A stretch of DNA of 64,000 nucleotides from Microbacterium sp. C5A9. Lineage in GTDB: Bacteria; Actinomycetota; Actinomycetes; Actinomycetales; Microbacteriaceae. Of the stretch, positions 48,886-57,936 are shown piece by piece; positions within the stretch are counted from its first letter, which is position 1, and every line of letters begins with the position of its first letter. The DNA lies in contig NZ_JABXGD010000005.1 in assembly GCF_022627955.1 (NCBI RefSeq), positions 279,968 through 343,967 of the forward strand, in the 5' to 3' direction. The translations under genes were made by a program, and so were the position numbers. The notes below the pieces were generated by a model. It saw only the letters and a list, made by a program, of their open reading frames with translations. It searched no databases and was not told the origin of the DNA.

Positions 48886-50086
48886 CGGCATCCCCCCGAC
48901 GATCCGCCGTCGACATGGTCTGCCGCTCGGGCAGCACGTCTTCCCATGCCTCGGCGATGTCGTCGCCCAGTACCGCGAATCGCCACCCGAGCTGCGTCGC
49001 GGCCGCCTCGGCACCGCGCTGGGGTGCGGTCGCGAACAGCATCGGCGCGGCCGCACCGGACGGTCGCAGCAGCGCGGCATCCTCTTCGTCGATCTCGCCG
49101 GTGATGTAGACGAGCGGGCCGGGAGGCGTGCCCCCGACCAGGGCGGCGAGATCGCGGGAGTCGCCCCGCGGGCTCACCAGTGCGAGGGCGACGAGCAGCC
49201 CGTCACGATCGTCCTCGTGCCCGCGGAGGGTCCCGAGCAGCACGCCGGCGCTGTCGATCACGTCCACCCCGTAGCCTTCCTGCATCAGGTGCACGGCGGC
49301 CGAGGCGCACAGCGACACGGCGGTCTCGAACGCGAGGTCGACCTCGGTCCCGGTGTCGCTCCAGCGCGCGGCGCTGCGATCGAGCACCACGAGGGCGTCG
49401 GGGCTCGACTCCTCCTCTTCCTGCCTCACCATCAGCTGCCCGCGATGAGCGGTGGCTCGCCAGTGGATGCGTCGCATGGAGTCGCCCGAGATGTAGCGCC
49501 GCGGCGAGAGGTTGTCGCTGCCCTGTCCGAGTCTGCTCGACGACGTCTGCGCGGTGCCCCCGGCGGCCCCGACGCGCACCGTCAGCGGCGCGAGGGTGAA
49601 CACCTCGGGCACCACGGTCACCGTGCGCGTCTCACCGAACTCCTGTTCGCGCTGCGCCAGCCCGAACGGGTCGACCGTGCGCAGCACCAGGGGGCCGACG
49701 GGCCAGACGCCGCGGCGCACACCGGTGAGGAGATAGCTCAGCCGTCCGGTCTCGGAGGGGTACTCGCCGGCGGCGTCGCCGGTCACGGCGTCGGGCAGCA
49801 CATCACGCCACAGGCCGCGCGGCATCCGCAGAGCGCGCAGCGAGAATCGCAGCGTGACGCGGGAGGTCTCCGACACGGTGAGCAGATCGGTCGAGATCTG
49901 GCGTGCGACCGTGCCCGAGCGGCGGGGCAGGACCACGACGAGGATCGACAGCACGGTGAGCGCCAGCAGCAGGACACCGACGTACAGCAGGATGGCCGCG
50001 CCGAGGAGGTTCGCCGCGATCACGCAGCCGAGCCCGGCGAGAAGCGCACCCGTGCCCCGGAGGGTGAGAGTGCGACGGCGACGCAT
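48872..50086 (-). CDS. DUF58 / von Willebrand-like membrane protein
   Basis: A 404-residue protein with two N-terminal transmembrane helices (about residues 8-50), a beta-rich middle, and the DUF58 signature G.DNLSPRRYISGDSMRRIHWRATAHRGQLMVRQ, followed by the start of a vWA-like fold (SSPDALVVLDRSAARW). Members are partners of MoxR ATPases. It lies 14 nt after moxR and overlaps the transglutaminase gene, so the three are one operon. Confidence 0.9.
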   Translation of the reverse strand: MRRRRTLTLRGTGALLAGLGCVIAANLLGAAILLYVGVLLLALTVLSILVVVLPRRSGTVARQISTDLLTVSETSRVTLRFSLRALRMPRGLWRDVLPDAVTGDAAGEYPSETGRLSYLLTGVRRGVWPVGPLVLRTVDPFGLAQREQEFGETRTVTVVPEVFTLAPLTVRVGAAGGTAQTSSSRLGQGSDNLSPRRYISGDSMRRIHWRATAHRGQLMVRQEEEESSPDALVVLDRSAARWSDTGTEVDLAFETAVSLCASAAVHLMQEGYGVDVIDSAGVLLGTLRGHEDDRDGLLVALALVSPRGDSRDLAALVGGTPPGPLVYITGEIDEEDAALLRPSGAAAPMLFATAPQRGAEAAATQLGWRFAVLGDDIAEAWEDVLPERQTMSTADRRGDADVQG

Positions 50087-50100
50087 GACGGAGAGGGGGA

Positions 50101-51090
50101 TCAGGAGCGCACGGCCACAGGCACGCGCACCCGCTCGGCGATCTGACGCAGCGCCGACTCGACGGGCTGGGCGCCGGCGCGGTGGGCGCCGCGCGCGGGG
50201 AGCAGCCGGTGGGCGAGCACGGGGATCAGCAGGGCGGTGACGTCATCCGGGATCACGAAGTCGCGGCCGTCGAGCGCCGCCCACACCTTCGCCGCGCGGA
50301 TCAGCTGCAGGGTCGCCCGCGGGCTCGCGCCGAGGTGCAGGTTCGGGTCGGTGCGGGTCGCCTGCGCGAGCGCGACCGTGTACTCCTCGATCGCGGGTGC
50401 CACGTGCACCGATCGCGCCCAGGCGATCAGACCCGAGACGGATGCCGCATCGGCGACGGCTCGCACGGATGCCAGCGGGTTGACCGTGTCGCGCTGTCGC
50501 AGCATCTCGGCTTCGGCCGCGGCATCCGGATAGCCCATCGAGATGCGCATCATGAAGCGGTCGCGCTGCGCCTCGGGCAGGGCGTAGGTGCCCTCCATCT
50601 CGAGCGGGTTCTGGGTCGCCACGACGAGGAAGGGGTCGGGGAGCATGTGAGTCGATCCGTCGACCGTGACCTGTCCCTCCTCCATCGCCTCGAGCAGCGC
50701 GGACTGCGTCTTGGGGGACGAGCGGTTGATCTCGTCGGCGATCACGATGTGCGCGAACACCGCGCCGCGCTTGAACTCGAACTCGCGGTCGACCGGGTTG
50801 TACACGCTCACGCCGGTGACGTCGCCGGGAAGAAGGTCGGGGGTGAACTGGATGCGGCGCACCGTCGCGTCGATGCTCGCGGCCAGTGCTCGGGCGAGCA
50901 TGGTCTTGCCCACACCCGGCACGTCCTCGATGAGCAGGTGCCCCTCGGCGAGAAGGCACACGATCGCGCTCCGCACGGCATCCGGCTTGCCGTCGATCAC
51001 CCGTCCGATCGAGTCGATGATGGCCGAGGTCTGCGCGGCGAACTGGTCGGCGCCGACGACGGTCGGGATCAGGGGCGGATTCTCTGGCAT
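50101..51090 (-). CDS. MoxR-family AAA+ ATPase
   Basis: A 329-residue chaperone-like ATPase with Walker A DVPGVGKT, Walker B IVIADEINR, sensor ATQNPLEMEGTYALPEAQRDRF (complete MoxR signature) and a C-terminal lid domain with GASPRATLQLIRAAK. These ATPases help fold or activate vWA-containing partners; here the DUF58 protein is the obvious candidate. ATG with GAGAGGG upstream. A 95-nt gap separates it from the helicase gene upstream on the same strand, with a possible -10 (TACGAT near 51135). Confidence 0.92.
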   Translation of the reverse strand: MPENPPLIPTVVGADQFAAQTSAIIDSIGRVIDGKPDAVRSAIVCLLAEGHLLIEDVPGVGKTMLARALAASIDATVRRIQFTPDLLPGDVTGVSVYNPVDREFEFKRGAVFAHIVIADEINRSSPKTQSALLEAMEEGQVTVDGSTHMLPDPFLVVATQNPLEMEGTYALPEAQRDRFMMRISMGYPDAAAEAEMLRQRDTVNPLASVRAVADAASVSGLIAWARSVHVAPAIEEYTVALAQATRTDPNLHLGASPRATLQLIRAAKVWAALDGRDFVIPDDVTALLIPVLAHRLLPARGAHRAGAQPVESALRQIAERVRVPVAVRS

Positions 51091-51185
51091 GCGTTCCCTC
51101 TCACGTGGGCGCTGCGGTGCGCGTGAACCGATCGTATCGCCGCTCCCTGCGGATGGGGTGACAACCGGAGGAACCCACGGCAGCC

Positions 51186-54140
51186 TCAGCCCCAGACCCG
51201 TCCCCGTGGTTCTGCGCTGTCGAGACGGCCGTCCGCGCTGCGGGCGACGCGCAGTAGCGCCAGACCCTGCATCCCCGTCAGTTCATGCAGAGAGCAGCTG
51301 CCGATGAGCTCCTGCCAGTGCTCTCGGAATCGCTCGGCGTCGCCGCGACGGCGGGCGATCAGCCGAGGCACGGCGAGCAGTGTGCGGCCGGGGGAGAGGC
51401 GATCGGCCAGGCGCTCGACGACGCGCAGCCGCGGCAGGCCCGCGGCGTCGACGCGCAGCAGGAAGCGCGGTGTGCGCACGGGCGCGAAGAGCTCCTCCAC
51501 GGCAGCCGCGATGACGCGGGCATCGTCCGCCGAGGCGCCCAGCTCGATGCGGATGCGCGTCGGATCGGCGCCGTCGGGCCGAGCGACGATCGCCGTCTCG
51601 TCGACGGGGCCGATGCGCCCCGCATCGCGAAGGGCGCGGGCGACGGCCGTCGCCGCGGACCGGTAGACCTCGGCGGGCCGTGACCGATCACGCAGCGCGC
51701 GGCCGAGCATCCGCAGGCCCCACGCCGCGGCCGCGAGCAGGCCCCCTCCCGCCGCGACCCCGACGGCCACAGGCCCTGGCGCGCCGAGTCCCAGGATCGC
51801 CAGGATCCCCACGATCGCCGCCGCGCCCGCGGCGCCGAGCACGAAGGCGCCGACGGCTCCTGCGCTCGCCGTCCGGCCGGTGCGCAGCAGCAGAGCGCGC
51901 GCGGTGCGGCGCACGGAGACGACCTCGCGTTCGCGCGCCTCGTACGGGTCGCCGATGCGCCACTGCCGCCGGGTCTCGCTGCGCGTCGGCGACTGCCGGC
52001 GCAGGAGCGCGTCGAGATCGGCCACAGACGTCGACGCATCCTTGTCGAGCACGCGCTCCCAGGCCTCGATGCCCGCGGTGGGGAGGGCATGGGCCACTCC
52101 GCTCACGATCCGTCCGTCGCCGTCGGCGCTCAGCCCCCACAGATGCGAGTGCCGGCGACGCAGCCGCGCGGACTCGGAGCCGTCGTCGAGGCCGACGTCC
52201 GAGGGGATCAGGCACACGACCGACCAGTTGTGGGCGACCTTCTCCGACCAGGCGGGGTCGAGTCTCAGCGTGCGTCCGCGCAGCTGCTGCGTGCCCGAGG
52301 CGGTGGCCACGGTCGTGAGGTCGATGAGGGTGTTCACGGCGGGGCAGTCCCACCCCTCGCCGAGAAGACCGCGCGTGCCCACGAGCAGACGCACGTCGCC
52401 TCGACGGATCAGCTCGGACACCGCGCTCACCACGCGCCCGCTGCCGACGCCGCGCGCCTGCAGATCGCGCACGGGGCCGACGCCGTCGAGCGGCTCGACC
52501 GGTGCGCCGAGGATCTCCGAGAGCGACTCCGCGAGACGAGCGGCATCCTCGGCACGCACGCGCAGATGCCGGGCGGTGAGCAGCACCGGATGCAGACGCG
52601 CGATGACCGGGTCGGCGGCGAGCCGATCGAACGTCCGCAGCGCGCCGGCGGGAGCGTCGCCGGCGAGACCTCGGGTGTTGCCGTGCTCGACGAAGTCGGT
52701 CACCACGACGGCGCGGATGCGCTCGCCGTCGGCTCCGGAGAGCTCGCGGTGGAGGATCTCGACCGCCGCATGGTCTTTGGACGCCGAGAACGCCAGCGTG
52801 GTCTCGACCGGATCGCGCCCGCGACGGATGCCGCGGTCGGTGAGCGCGTAGCCGAAGTCGGCGAGAGAGCGGCGGACGTACTCCCACTGCCGCGCGGCTG
52901 CGGGATCGGCGAGCAGACGGGTGTGCGCGAAGCGTGCGAGCACGGTGAGCAGATCGTCGGTCGTGCAGCGGTCGAGCAGCACCGCGGGGATCGCGGCGAC
53001 GAGCGGATGCTGCGGCGCGATCTGCCGGAGCACGACGGCGCTGGCCCGCGTGAGGGCGAAGTCCGCCGAGAACGCCCGGTCGAGTCGGGCCCGTCGGGTC
53101 TCGTCGTCATCGCCGTCCCCGTCACCGCCGGCATCCCCATCGTCGCCCTCGCCGCCGGGAGCCTCGGCGTCGGCCGGCTGCAGCTGCGCTTCGAGGTGCG
53201 ACACGGCATCGGGCGTCGAGAGCACCTGCGTGATGAGATCGTGCAGCAGGCTCTCGTGCCGTCGGATGAACGCGGCCTCGGCGGGCGTGGGCTCGGTGAA
53301 CAGCACATGGTCGCGGTACGGCGCGAGGTGGCCTTCCTTCACCACGGCCGGCGTCGGCACCTCGTAATCGACCTCGCCGAGAAGCTGGCTGTAGTTCTCG
53401 AACTCGGTCTCGTCATCGGGCGAGGGCAGCGTCGCGGTCAGTCCGATCAGCAGGGGGTCGACGCCGGTCTCGCGGATGCGTCCCGCCAGGTAGGCGACCA
53501 CGATCGCCCAGTGGTCGAGCAGGTGGTGGCACTCGTCGAGCACGACCGTGCGCACTCCGGCCGCGACGATCCGGTCGATGAGCGCGACGGCGTTCGGATG
53601 CAGCACACGGGCGAGCTCATCCGGCCGCCGCCGCGCGAACTGCGAGCGCAGACGCCGTGCGCGGCGTCGAAGGCCGGATCGATACCGGCCGGCATTGTCC
53701 ACCGCGAGCTCGGCGAGCCAGGTCGCGGCGTCGGCCTCGGCGCGGCCGCTCGCCACGAGCTCGTCGATCCACAGCGACCGTGCGAGTTCGTCGAAGGGCG
53801 ACCCGTCGCCGGTCACGCTGAGCAGCTGATACGTGAGGACCGTGAGATCGCCGAGCCGCTCGGGGTCGTCGGAGACGGATGCCTGCTCGGGGGCCAGGTC
53901 CGCAGCCGTGCGCAGCCACTGCTGACGGATCGTCACGGTCGGCGACAGCACGAGTGCACGGTGGCCCTCGCGGGCCGCCAGGAGCAGGCCGAGCAGGGTC
54001 TTGCCCGAACCCGGCGGGGCGACGATGTGCAGCGGGCCGGCGGCTCCGGGGGCGAGTCGCTCGAGCACCTCGGCCTGGTAGGTGCGCAGCGTGCCGGAGA
54101 AACGCCAGGTCGACAGGGGAGCGGCGGTGGCGGAGTCCAT
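51186..54140 (-). CDS. large DECH-box SF2 helicase-like protein with predicted membrane helices
   Basis: A 984-residue protein. Motor 1 has the Q-region TLRTYQAEVLERL, Walker A APPGSGKT (41-48), and the DEAH-type motif VVLDECHHLLDHW (D202-ECH). Motor 2 carries GTRGLLGEGWDCPAVNTLIDL and GTQQLRGRTLRLDP (motifs V and VI). A Gly/Asp-rich acidic linker lies at about 325-350. After motor 2, two to three hydrophobic helices (SAGAVGAFVLGAAGAAAIVGILAIL and VAVGVAAGGGLLAAAAWGL, about residues 755-815) precede a C-terminal alpha/beta domain. A helicase held at a membrane would be unusual; alternatively the helices are buried. Function unknown; it is divergent from the SRP RNA gene. Confidence 0.75.
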   Translation of the reverse strand: MDSATAAPLSTWRFSGTLRTYQAEVLERLAPGAAGPLHIVAPPGSGKTLLGLLLAAREGHRALVLSPTVTIRQQWLRTAADLAPEQASVSDDPERLGDLTVLTYQLLSVTGDGSPFDELARSLWIDELVASGRAEADAATWLAELAVDNAGRYRSGLRRRARRLRSQFARRRPDELARVLHPNAVALIDRIVAAGVRTVVLDECHHLLDHWAIVVAYLAGRIRETGVDPLLIGLTATLPSPDDETEFENYSQLLGEVDYEVPTPAVVKEGHLAPYRDHVLFTEPTPAEAAFIRRHESLLHDLITQVLSTPDAVSHLEAQLQPADAEAPGGEGDDGDAGGDGDGDDDETRRARLDRAFSADFALTRASAVVLRQIAPQHPLVAAIPAVLLDRCTTDDLLTVLARFAHTRLLADPAAARQWEYVRRSLADFGYALTDRGIRRGRDPVETTLAFSASKDHAAVEILHRELSGADGERIRAVVVTDFVEHGNTRGLAGDAPAGALRTFDRLAADPVIARLHPVLLTARHLRVRAEDAARLAESLSEILGAPVEPLDGVGPVRDLQARGVGSGRVVSAVSELIRRGDVRLLVGTRGLLGEGWDCPAVNTLIDLTTVATASGTQQLRGRTLRLDPAWSEKVAHNWSVVCLIPSDVGLDDGSESARLRRRHSHLWGLSADGDGRIVSGVAHALPTAGIEAWERVLDKDASTSVADLDALLRRQSPTRSETRRQWRIGDPYEAREREVVSVRRTARALLLRTGRTASAGAVGAFVLGAAGAAAIVGILAILGLGAPGPVAVGVAAGGGLLAAAAWGLRMLGRALRDRSRPAEVYRSAATAVARALRDAGRIGPVDETAIVARPDGADPTRIRIELGASADDARVIAAAVEELFAPVRTPRFLLRVDAAGLPRLRVVERLADRLSPGRTLLAVPRLIARRRGDAERFREHWQELIGSCSLHELTGMQGLALLRVARSADGRLDSAEPRGRVWG

Positions 54141-54180
54141 GACCTGCCCAGTCTGTCAAAGAGCGGGTGCGGAGATCGGC

Positions 54181-54186
54181 TAGACT
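54181..54186 (+). promoter_or_regulatory. -10 box of the SRP RNA gene
   Basis: TAGACT, with 6 nt to the first base of the predicted RNA. Because the RNA 5' end is fixed by its stem, this spacing supports the 6-nt rule used for the leaderless genes. Confidence 0.65.
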
Positions 54187-54192
54187 GTTCTC

Positions 54193-54281
54193 GGCTCTCC
54201 GCGTGGCGGCATCCAGGCCAATTCCCCCAGGGCGGAAACGCAGCAAGGGTAACCGGGCTCTGCTGGGTGCGCGGAGAGTCA
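54193..54281 (+). ncRNA. ffs: signal recognition particle RNA (4.5S type)
   Basis: The apical domain is unmistakable: GGCCAATTCCCCCAGGGC, GGAAACGCAGCAAGGG and the closing CTGCTGGGT. The ends GGCTCTCCGCG and GCGCGGAGAGTC pair to close the rod. About 89 nt, small bacterial type. A T-rich stretch (CTTTCTTTTT) follows as terminator. It works with Ffh in targeting membrane proteins. Confidence 0.95.
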
Positions 54282-54382
54282 CTTTCTTTTTCCGGCCGTG
54301 TCCGGGGCGCTCAGCCCCCGCGGCCCCGAGTCCGTCGCCGGGTTGTCAGCGTCCTCCGGGTCAGCCCTGCCAGGATCGTGAT

Positions 54383-54994
54383 GTGACCAGGCCCGACATG
54401 ACCAGCACCGCCGGATCCCCGCGTGCGAGTGCCCTCGGACGCTTCGCCTCGCCGGTCCTCCTGCTCGCCGCCATGTGGCTGGTGCAGCTCGTGGATGCGA
54501 TCCTCCCGGTGTCCTTCACGGGTTTCGGCCTCCGCTCCTGGGATCTCTCCGGGCTTCCCGGCATCGTCCTCGCTCCGCTGCTGCACGCGAGCTGGGCGCA
54601 TCTGATCGCCAACTCCGTGCCGTTCCTCGTGCTCGGCTGCCTCGTGGCGGTCGAGGGCGCACGCAGGTTCTGGGCGGTGACCGCCTTCGCGGCGGTGATC
54701 GGCGGCGTCGGCACGTGGATCGTCAATGCTCCCGGCGCGCTCACCGTGGGAGCATCGGGCCTCGTCTTCGGATACTTCGGCTACACCGTGATGCGGGTCT
54801 TCGCCCCCGGACGCGTCTCGCACCGCATCCTCTACGCGGTGATCGCGCTCCTCGTGATCGGTCTCTACGGCGGTTCGATGATCGCGGGTGTCGTGGGCGT
54901 GCGCGACGGCATCTCCTGGCAGGCGCACCTGTTCGGCGCGATCGGCGGCGGTCTCGCGGCGTTCGTCGGCCGCGGTCGGGGTCGCCGCGCATGA
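54383..54994 (+). CDS. rhomboid-family intramembrane serine protease
   Basis: A 203-residue membrane protein with six helices. The catalytic Ser is in GASGLVFGYFGYTVM (GxSG), the His in WQAHLFGAIGGGLAAF, and HASWAHLIANSVPFLVLG is the conserved H-x-x-x-N region. A complete minimal rhomboid. The start is GTG at 54383 (AGGA 9 nt upstream) or ATG at 54398; the choice does not affect the membrane core. Substrates unknown. It is followed after 13 nt by the lysozyme-like gene. Confidence 0.85.
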   Translation: MTRPDMTSTAGSPRASALGRFASPVLLLAAMWLVQLVDAILPVSFTGFGLRSWDLSGLPGIVLAPLLHASWAHLIANSVPFLVLGCLVAVEGARRFWAVTAFAAVIGGVGTWIVNAPGALTVGASGLVFGYFGYTVMRVFAPGRVSHRILYAVIALLVIGLYGGSMIAGVVGVRDGISWQAHLFGAIGGGLAAFVGRGRGRRA

Positions 54995-55007
54995 CGACGG
55001 CATCGCC

Positions 55008-55709
55008 GTGAGTCCGAGAGCCGGCACCACGAAGAAGCGCGCGCCGTCGCGATCGCGGTCGTCCGCGCGCCGACGTCCGCGTGCGGGAGCACGCCGACGG
55101 GTGTCGCCGCGTCGCCGGGCGCAGCAGCGCCTGCAGCGTCGGCGGATGCTGCGCCGGCTGGCGATCTCCGCCGCGGTGGTGCTCGTGGTCGCCGGAGCCG
55201 CCGCCGTGGCGATCCCGTTGAGCCTCGCGCACGAGAAGCCCGTGGCGATCTGCCTCAGCGACCCGACGACCTTCCCGCAGGCCGGCATCGCGGGCTGGGA
55301 GGGCGAGCAGCTCGAGAACGCCGCGACGATCATGCAGACGGCATCCGCTCTGGGGTTCGGGCGCGACGGCCAGATCCTCGGGGTGATGACGGCGATGGGC
55401 GAGAGCAGCCTGCGTAACATCGACTACGGCGACTGGGAGACCAGCGGGTTCACGAACCCCGACGGCAGCCGCACCACGAGCATCGGACTGTTCCAGCAGC
55501 AGGAGTGGTGGGGCAGCGCCGAGCAGCGGATGGATCCGGCGACCGCCGCGACCCTCTTCTACGAGCGGCTCGCGCGGGTGCCCGACTGGCACGCGCTCGA
55601 GCCGTCACTGGCGATCCACCGGGTGCAGATCAATCTCGACCCGATGTACTACTCGCGCTACGGCGCCGACGCGACCACCGTCGTCGACGCGCTGTCGGCC
55701 GCGTGCTGA
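55008..55709 (+). CDS. membrane-anchored lysozyme/transglycosylase-like protein
   Basis: A 233-residue protein. A very Arg-rich cytoplasmic N-terminus of about 48 residues precedes one transmembrane helix (LAISAAVVLVVAGAAAVAIPLSL). The external domain has ILGVMTAMGESSLRNIDYGDWETSGF (putative catalytic Glu in GES), SIGLFQQQEWWGS and a Tyr/Arg-rich end, a pattern seen in actinobacterial lysozyme-like (phage-lysozyme/transglycosylase-fold) proteins. It probably cuts or remodels peptidoglycan. The GTG start is chosen because the frame upstream overlaps the rhomboid gene. Confidence 0.65.
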   Translation: MSPRAGTTKKRAPSRSRSSARRRPRAGARRRVSPRRRAQQRLQRRRMLRRLAISAAVVLVVAGAAAVAIPLSLAHEKPVAICLSDPTTFPQAGIAGWEGEQLENAATIMQTASALGFGRDGQILGVMTAMGESSLRNIDYGDWETSGFTNPDGSRTTSIGLFQQQEWWGSAEQRMDPATAATLFYERLARVPDWHALEPSLAIHRVQINLDPMYYSRYGADATTVVDALSAAC

Positions 55710-55800
55710 TCGTCGTCGCGGGCTGACGACCGGAGAGCCGTCGTCGCGGAGCCGTGATTCTCACGGTCGGAGACCCAGCGAATCCATGGTGAGGTGCACC

Positions 55801-55806
55801 TAAGCT
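55801..55806 (+). promoter_or_regulatory. -10 box of pta-ackA (leaderless)
   Basis: TAAGCT, 6 nt before the GTG at 55813. The GGGGG between them is too close to the GTG to act as a ribosome site. Confidence 0.55.
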
Positions 55807-55812
55807 GGGGGC

Positions 55813-57936
55813 GTGGCGCAGAGCATCTACATCACCTCGGCCGAAGGCCATACCGGAAAATCCACGATCGCCCTCGGCGTCCTGGATGCGTTGATGCGGG
55901 TCACCCCGCGGGTCGGCGTGTTCCGCCCGATCGCGCGCTCCGTGACCGAGCGAGACGAGGTGCTCGAGCTCCTGCTCGCGCACGACGGCGTGCAGCTCGA
56001 CTACGAGGACTGCATCGGCGTCACCTACGACGACGTGCGCGACGACCCCGACCGGGCGCTGTCGACCATCGTCGCCCGGTTCAAGGCCGTCGAGGCCCAG
56101 TGCGATGCCGTCGTGATCATCGGCAGCGACTACACCGACGTCGCCAGTCCCGCCGAGCTCGGCTACAACGCCCGCATCGCCGCGAACCTGGCGGCGCCGG
56201 TCCTGCTGGTGCTCAGCGGTCGCGACCAGCAGCGTCAGGCCGAGCAGCTCGGCACGACGACCGCGCGCACGGCAGCGGCCGTCGGGCAGATCGGCGCTCT
56301 GGCGCTGGCGGAGCTCGAGGCCGAGCGGGCCGAGCTGTTCGCGGTCGTCGTCAACCGCGCCGACCCCGACGCGCTCGCCGACATCGAGGCGGCGGTCGCG
56401 GCGGTGCGTCCCGCGCGCAGCACCCCCGTGTGGGCGATCCCCGAGGACCGCACCCTCGTCGCGCCGTCGATCCGCGGCATCCTCTCGGCGGTCGAGGGGC
56501 GCCTGATCAAGGGCGACCCCGACCGGCTCGCGCGCGAGGCTCTCACGATCGTCGTGGCCGGCATGTCGATGGTCAACGTGCTTCCGCGCCTCACCGAGGA
56601 GGCGGTCGTGGTGATCCCCGCCGACCGCACCGAGGTGCTGCTCGCCACGCTGCTCGCCGACGCCTCCGGCACCTTCCCGCGGGTCGCGGGCATCATCCTC
56701 AACGGGCCGTTCCCGCTGCCCGAGCCCATCGTGCAGCTGCTCGACGGGTTCCCCTCGACCGTGCCCATCATCGCGACCGACCTCGGCACCTATGACACCG
56801 CCGTGCGGGTCATGGGCGCGCGGGGGCGCATCTCGCCCGAGTCGCGCACGCGCTACGACCGCGCCCTCGGCCTGTTCCAGACGCACGTCGACATCGCCGA
56901 GCTCACCACCCAGCTCGGCCTCGCGGAATCGCGCGTGGTCACTCCGCTGATGTTCGAGTACGGCCTGATCGAGCGGGCGCGCGCCGACCGCCGGCGCATC
57001 GTGCTTCCCGAGGGCGACGACGACCGCATCCTGCGCGCCGCCGCGACCCTGCTGGCTCGCGAGGTCGCCGACCTCACGATCCTCGGCGACGAAGCCGCCG
57101 TGCGCGCCCGCGCCGTCGAGCTCGGTGTCGACATCACCGCCGCCCAGGTGATCAGCCCCACCGACCCCGAGATGGTCGAGCGCTTCGCGACCGAGTACGC
57201 CCGGCTGCGCGCGCACAAGGGGATCACGGTCGCGCAGGCCGCCGACACCGTGACCGACGTGTCGTACTTCGGCACCATGATGGTGCACCTGGGTCTCGCC
57301 GACGGGATGGTGTCGGGAGCCGCGCACACCACGGCGCACACCATCCGTCCCTCCTTCGAGATCATCAAGACGAAGCCGGGCGTGAACGTGGTCTCGAGCG
57401 TGTTCCTCATGGCGCTCGCCGACCGGGTGCTCGTCTACGGCGACTGCGCGGTGATCCCCGATCCGACCAGCGAGCAGCTGGCCGACATCGCGATCTCGTC
57501 GGCGGCGACCGCCCGACAGTTCGGCATCGAGCCGCGCATCGCGATGCTGTCGTACTCCACGGGGGAGTCGGGTTCGGGCGCCGACGTCGACAAGGTGCGC
57601 GCCGCGACGGCGCTCGTGCACGAGCGGGCTCCCGAGCTGCTCGTCGAGGGGCCCATCCAGTACGACGCCGCGGCGGATGCCGCGGTCGCCAAGGCGAAGC
57701 TGCCGGATTCCGCGGTCGCGGGACGTGCGACGGTCTTCGTCTTCCCCGATCTCAACACGGGCAACAACACCTACAAGGCGGTGCAGCGCTCTGCGGGCGC
57801 CGTCGCGATCGGGCCCGTGCTGCAGGGGCTCAACAAGCCCATCAACGACCTGTCGCGCGGCGCGCTGGTCGACGACATCGTCAACACCGTCGCGATCACC
57901 GCGATCCAGGCCCAGGCCGAAGGGACGGCATCGTGA
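55813..57936 (+). CDS. pta: phosphate acetyltransferase (long form)
   Basis: A 707-residue enzyme interconverting acetyl-CoA and acetyl phosphate. This is the long form: an N-terminal P-loop BioD-like domain (SAEGHTGKSTIALGVLDAL), a DRTGG-type regulatory domain (about residues 210-320), and a C-terminal catalytic domain from about 385 (RRRIVLPEGDDDRIL through TAHTIRPSFEIIKTKPGV and VFPDLNTGNNTYKAVQR). It overlaps ackA in GTGA. Together with PoxB at 2.8 kb it gives this strain two acetate routes. Confidence 0.95.
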   Translation: MAQSIYITSAEGHTGKSTIALGVLDALMRVTPRVGVFRPIARSVTERDEVLELLLAHDGVQLDYEDCIGVTYDDVRDDPDRALSTIVARFKAVEAQCDAVVIIGSDYTDVASPAELGYNARIAANLAAPVLLVLSGRDQQRQAEQLGTTTARTAAAVGQIGALALAELEAERAELFAVVVNRADPDALADIEAAVAAVRPARSTPVWAIPEDRTLVAPSIRGILSAVEGRLIKGDPDRLAREALTIVVAGMSMVNVLPRLTEEAVVVIPADRTEVLLATLLADASGTFPRVAGIILNGPFPLPEPIVQLLDGFPSTVPIIATDLGTYDTAVRVMGARGRISPESRTRYDRALGLFQTHVDIAELTTQLGLAESRVVTPLMFEYGLIERARADRRRIVLPEGDDDRILRAAATLLAREVADLTILGDEAAVRARAVELGVDITAAQVISPTDPEMVERFATEYARLRAHKGITVAQAADTVTDVSYFGTMMVHLGLADGMVSGAAHTTAHTIRPSFEIIKTKPGVNVVSSVFLMALADRVLVYGDCAVIPDPTSEQLADIAISSAATARQFGIEPRIAMLSYSTGESGSGADVDKVRAATALVHERAPELLVEGPIQYDAAADAAVAKAKLPDSAVAGRATVFVFPDLNTGNNTYKAVQRSAGAVAIGPVLQGLNKPINDLSRGALVDDIVNTVAITAIQAQAEGTAS

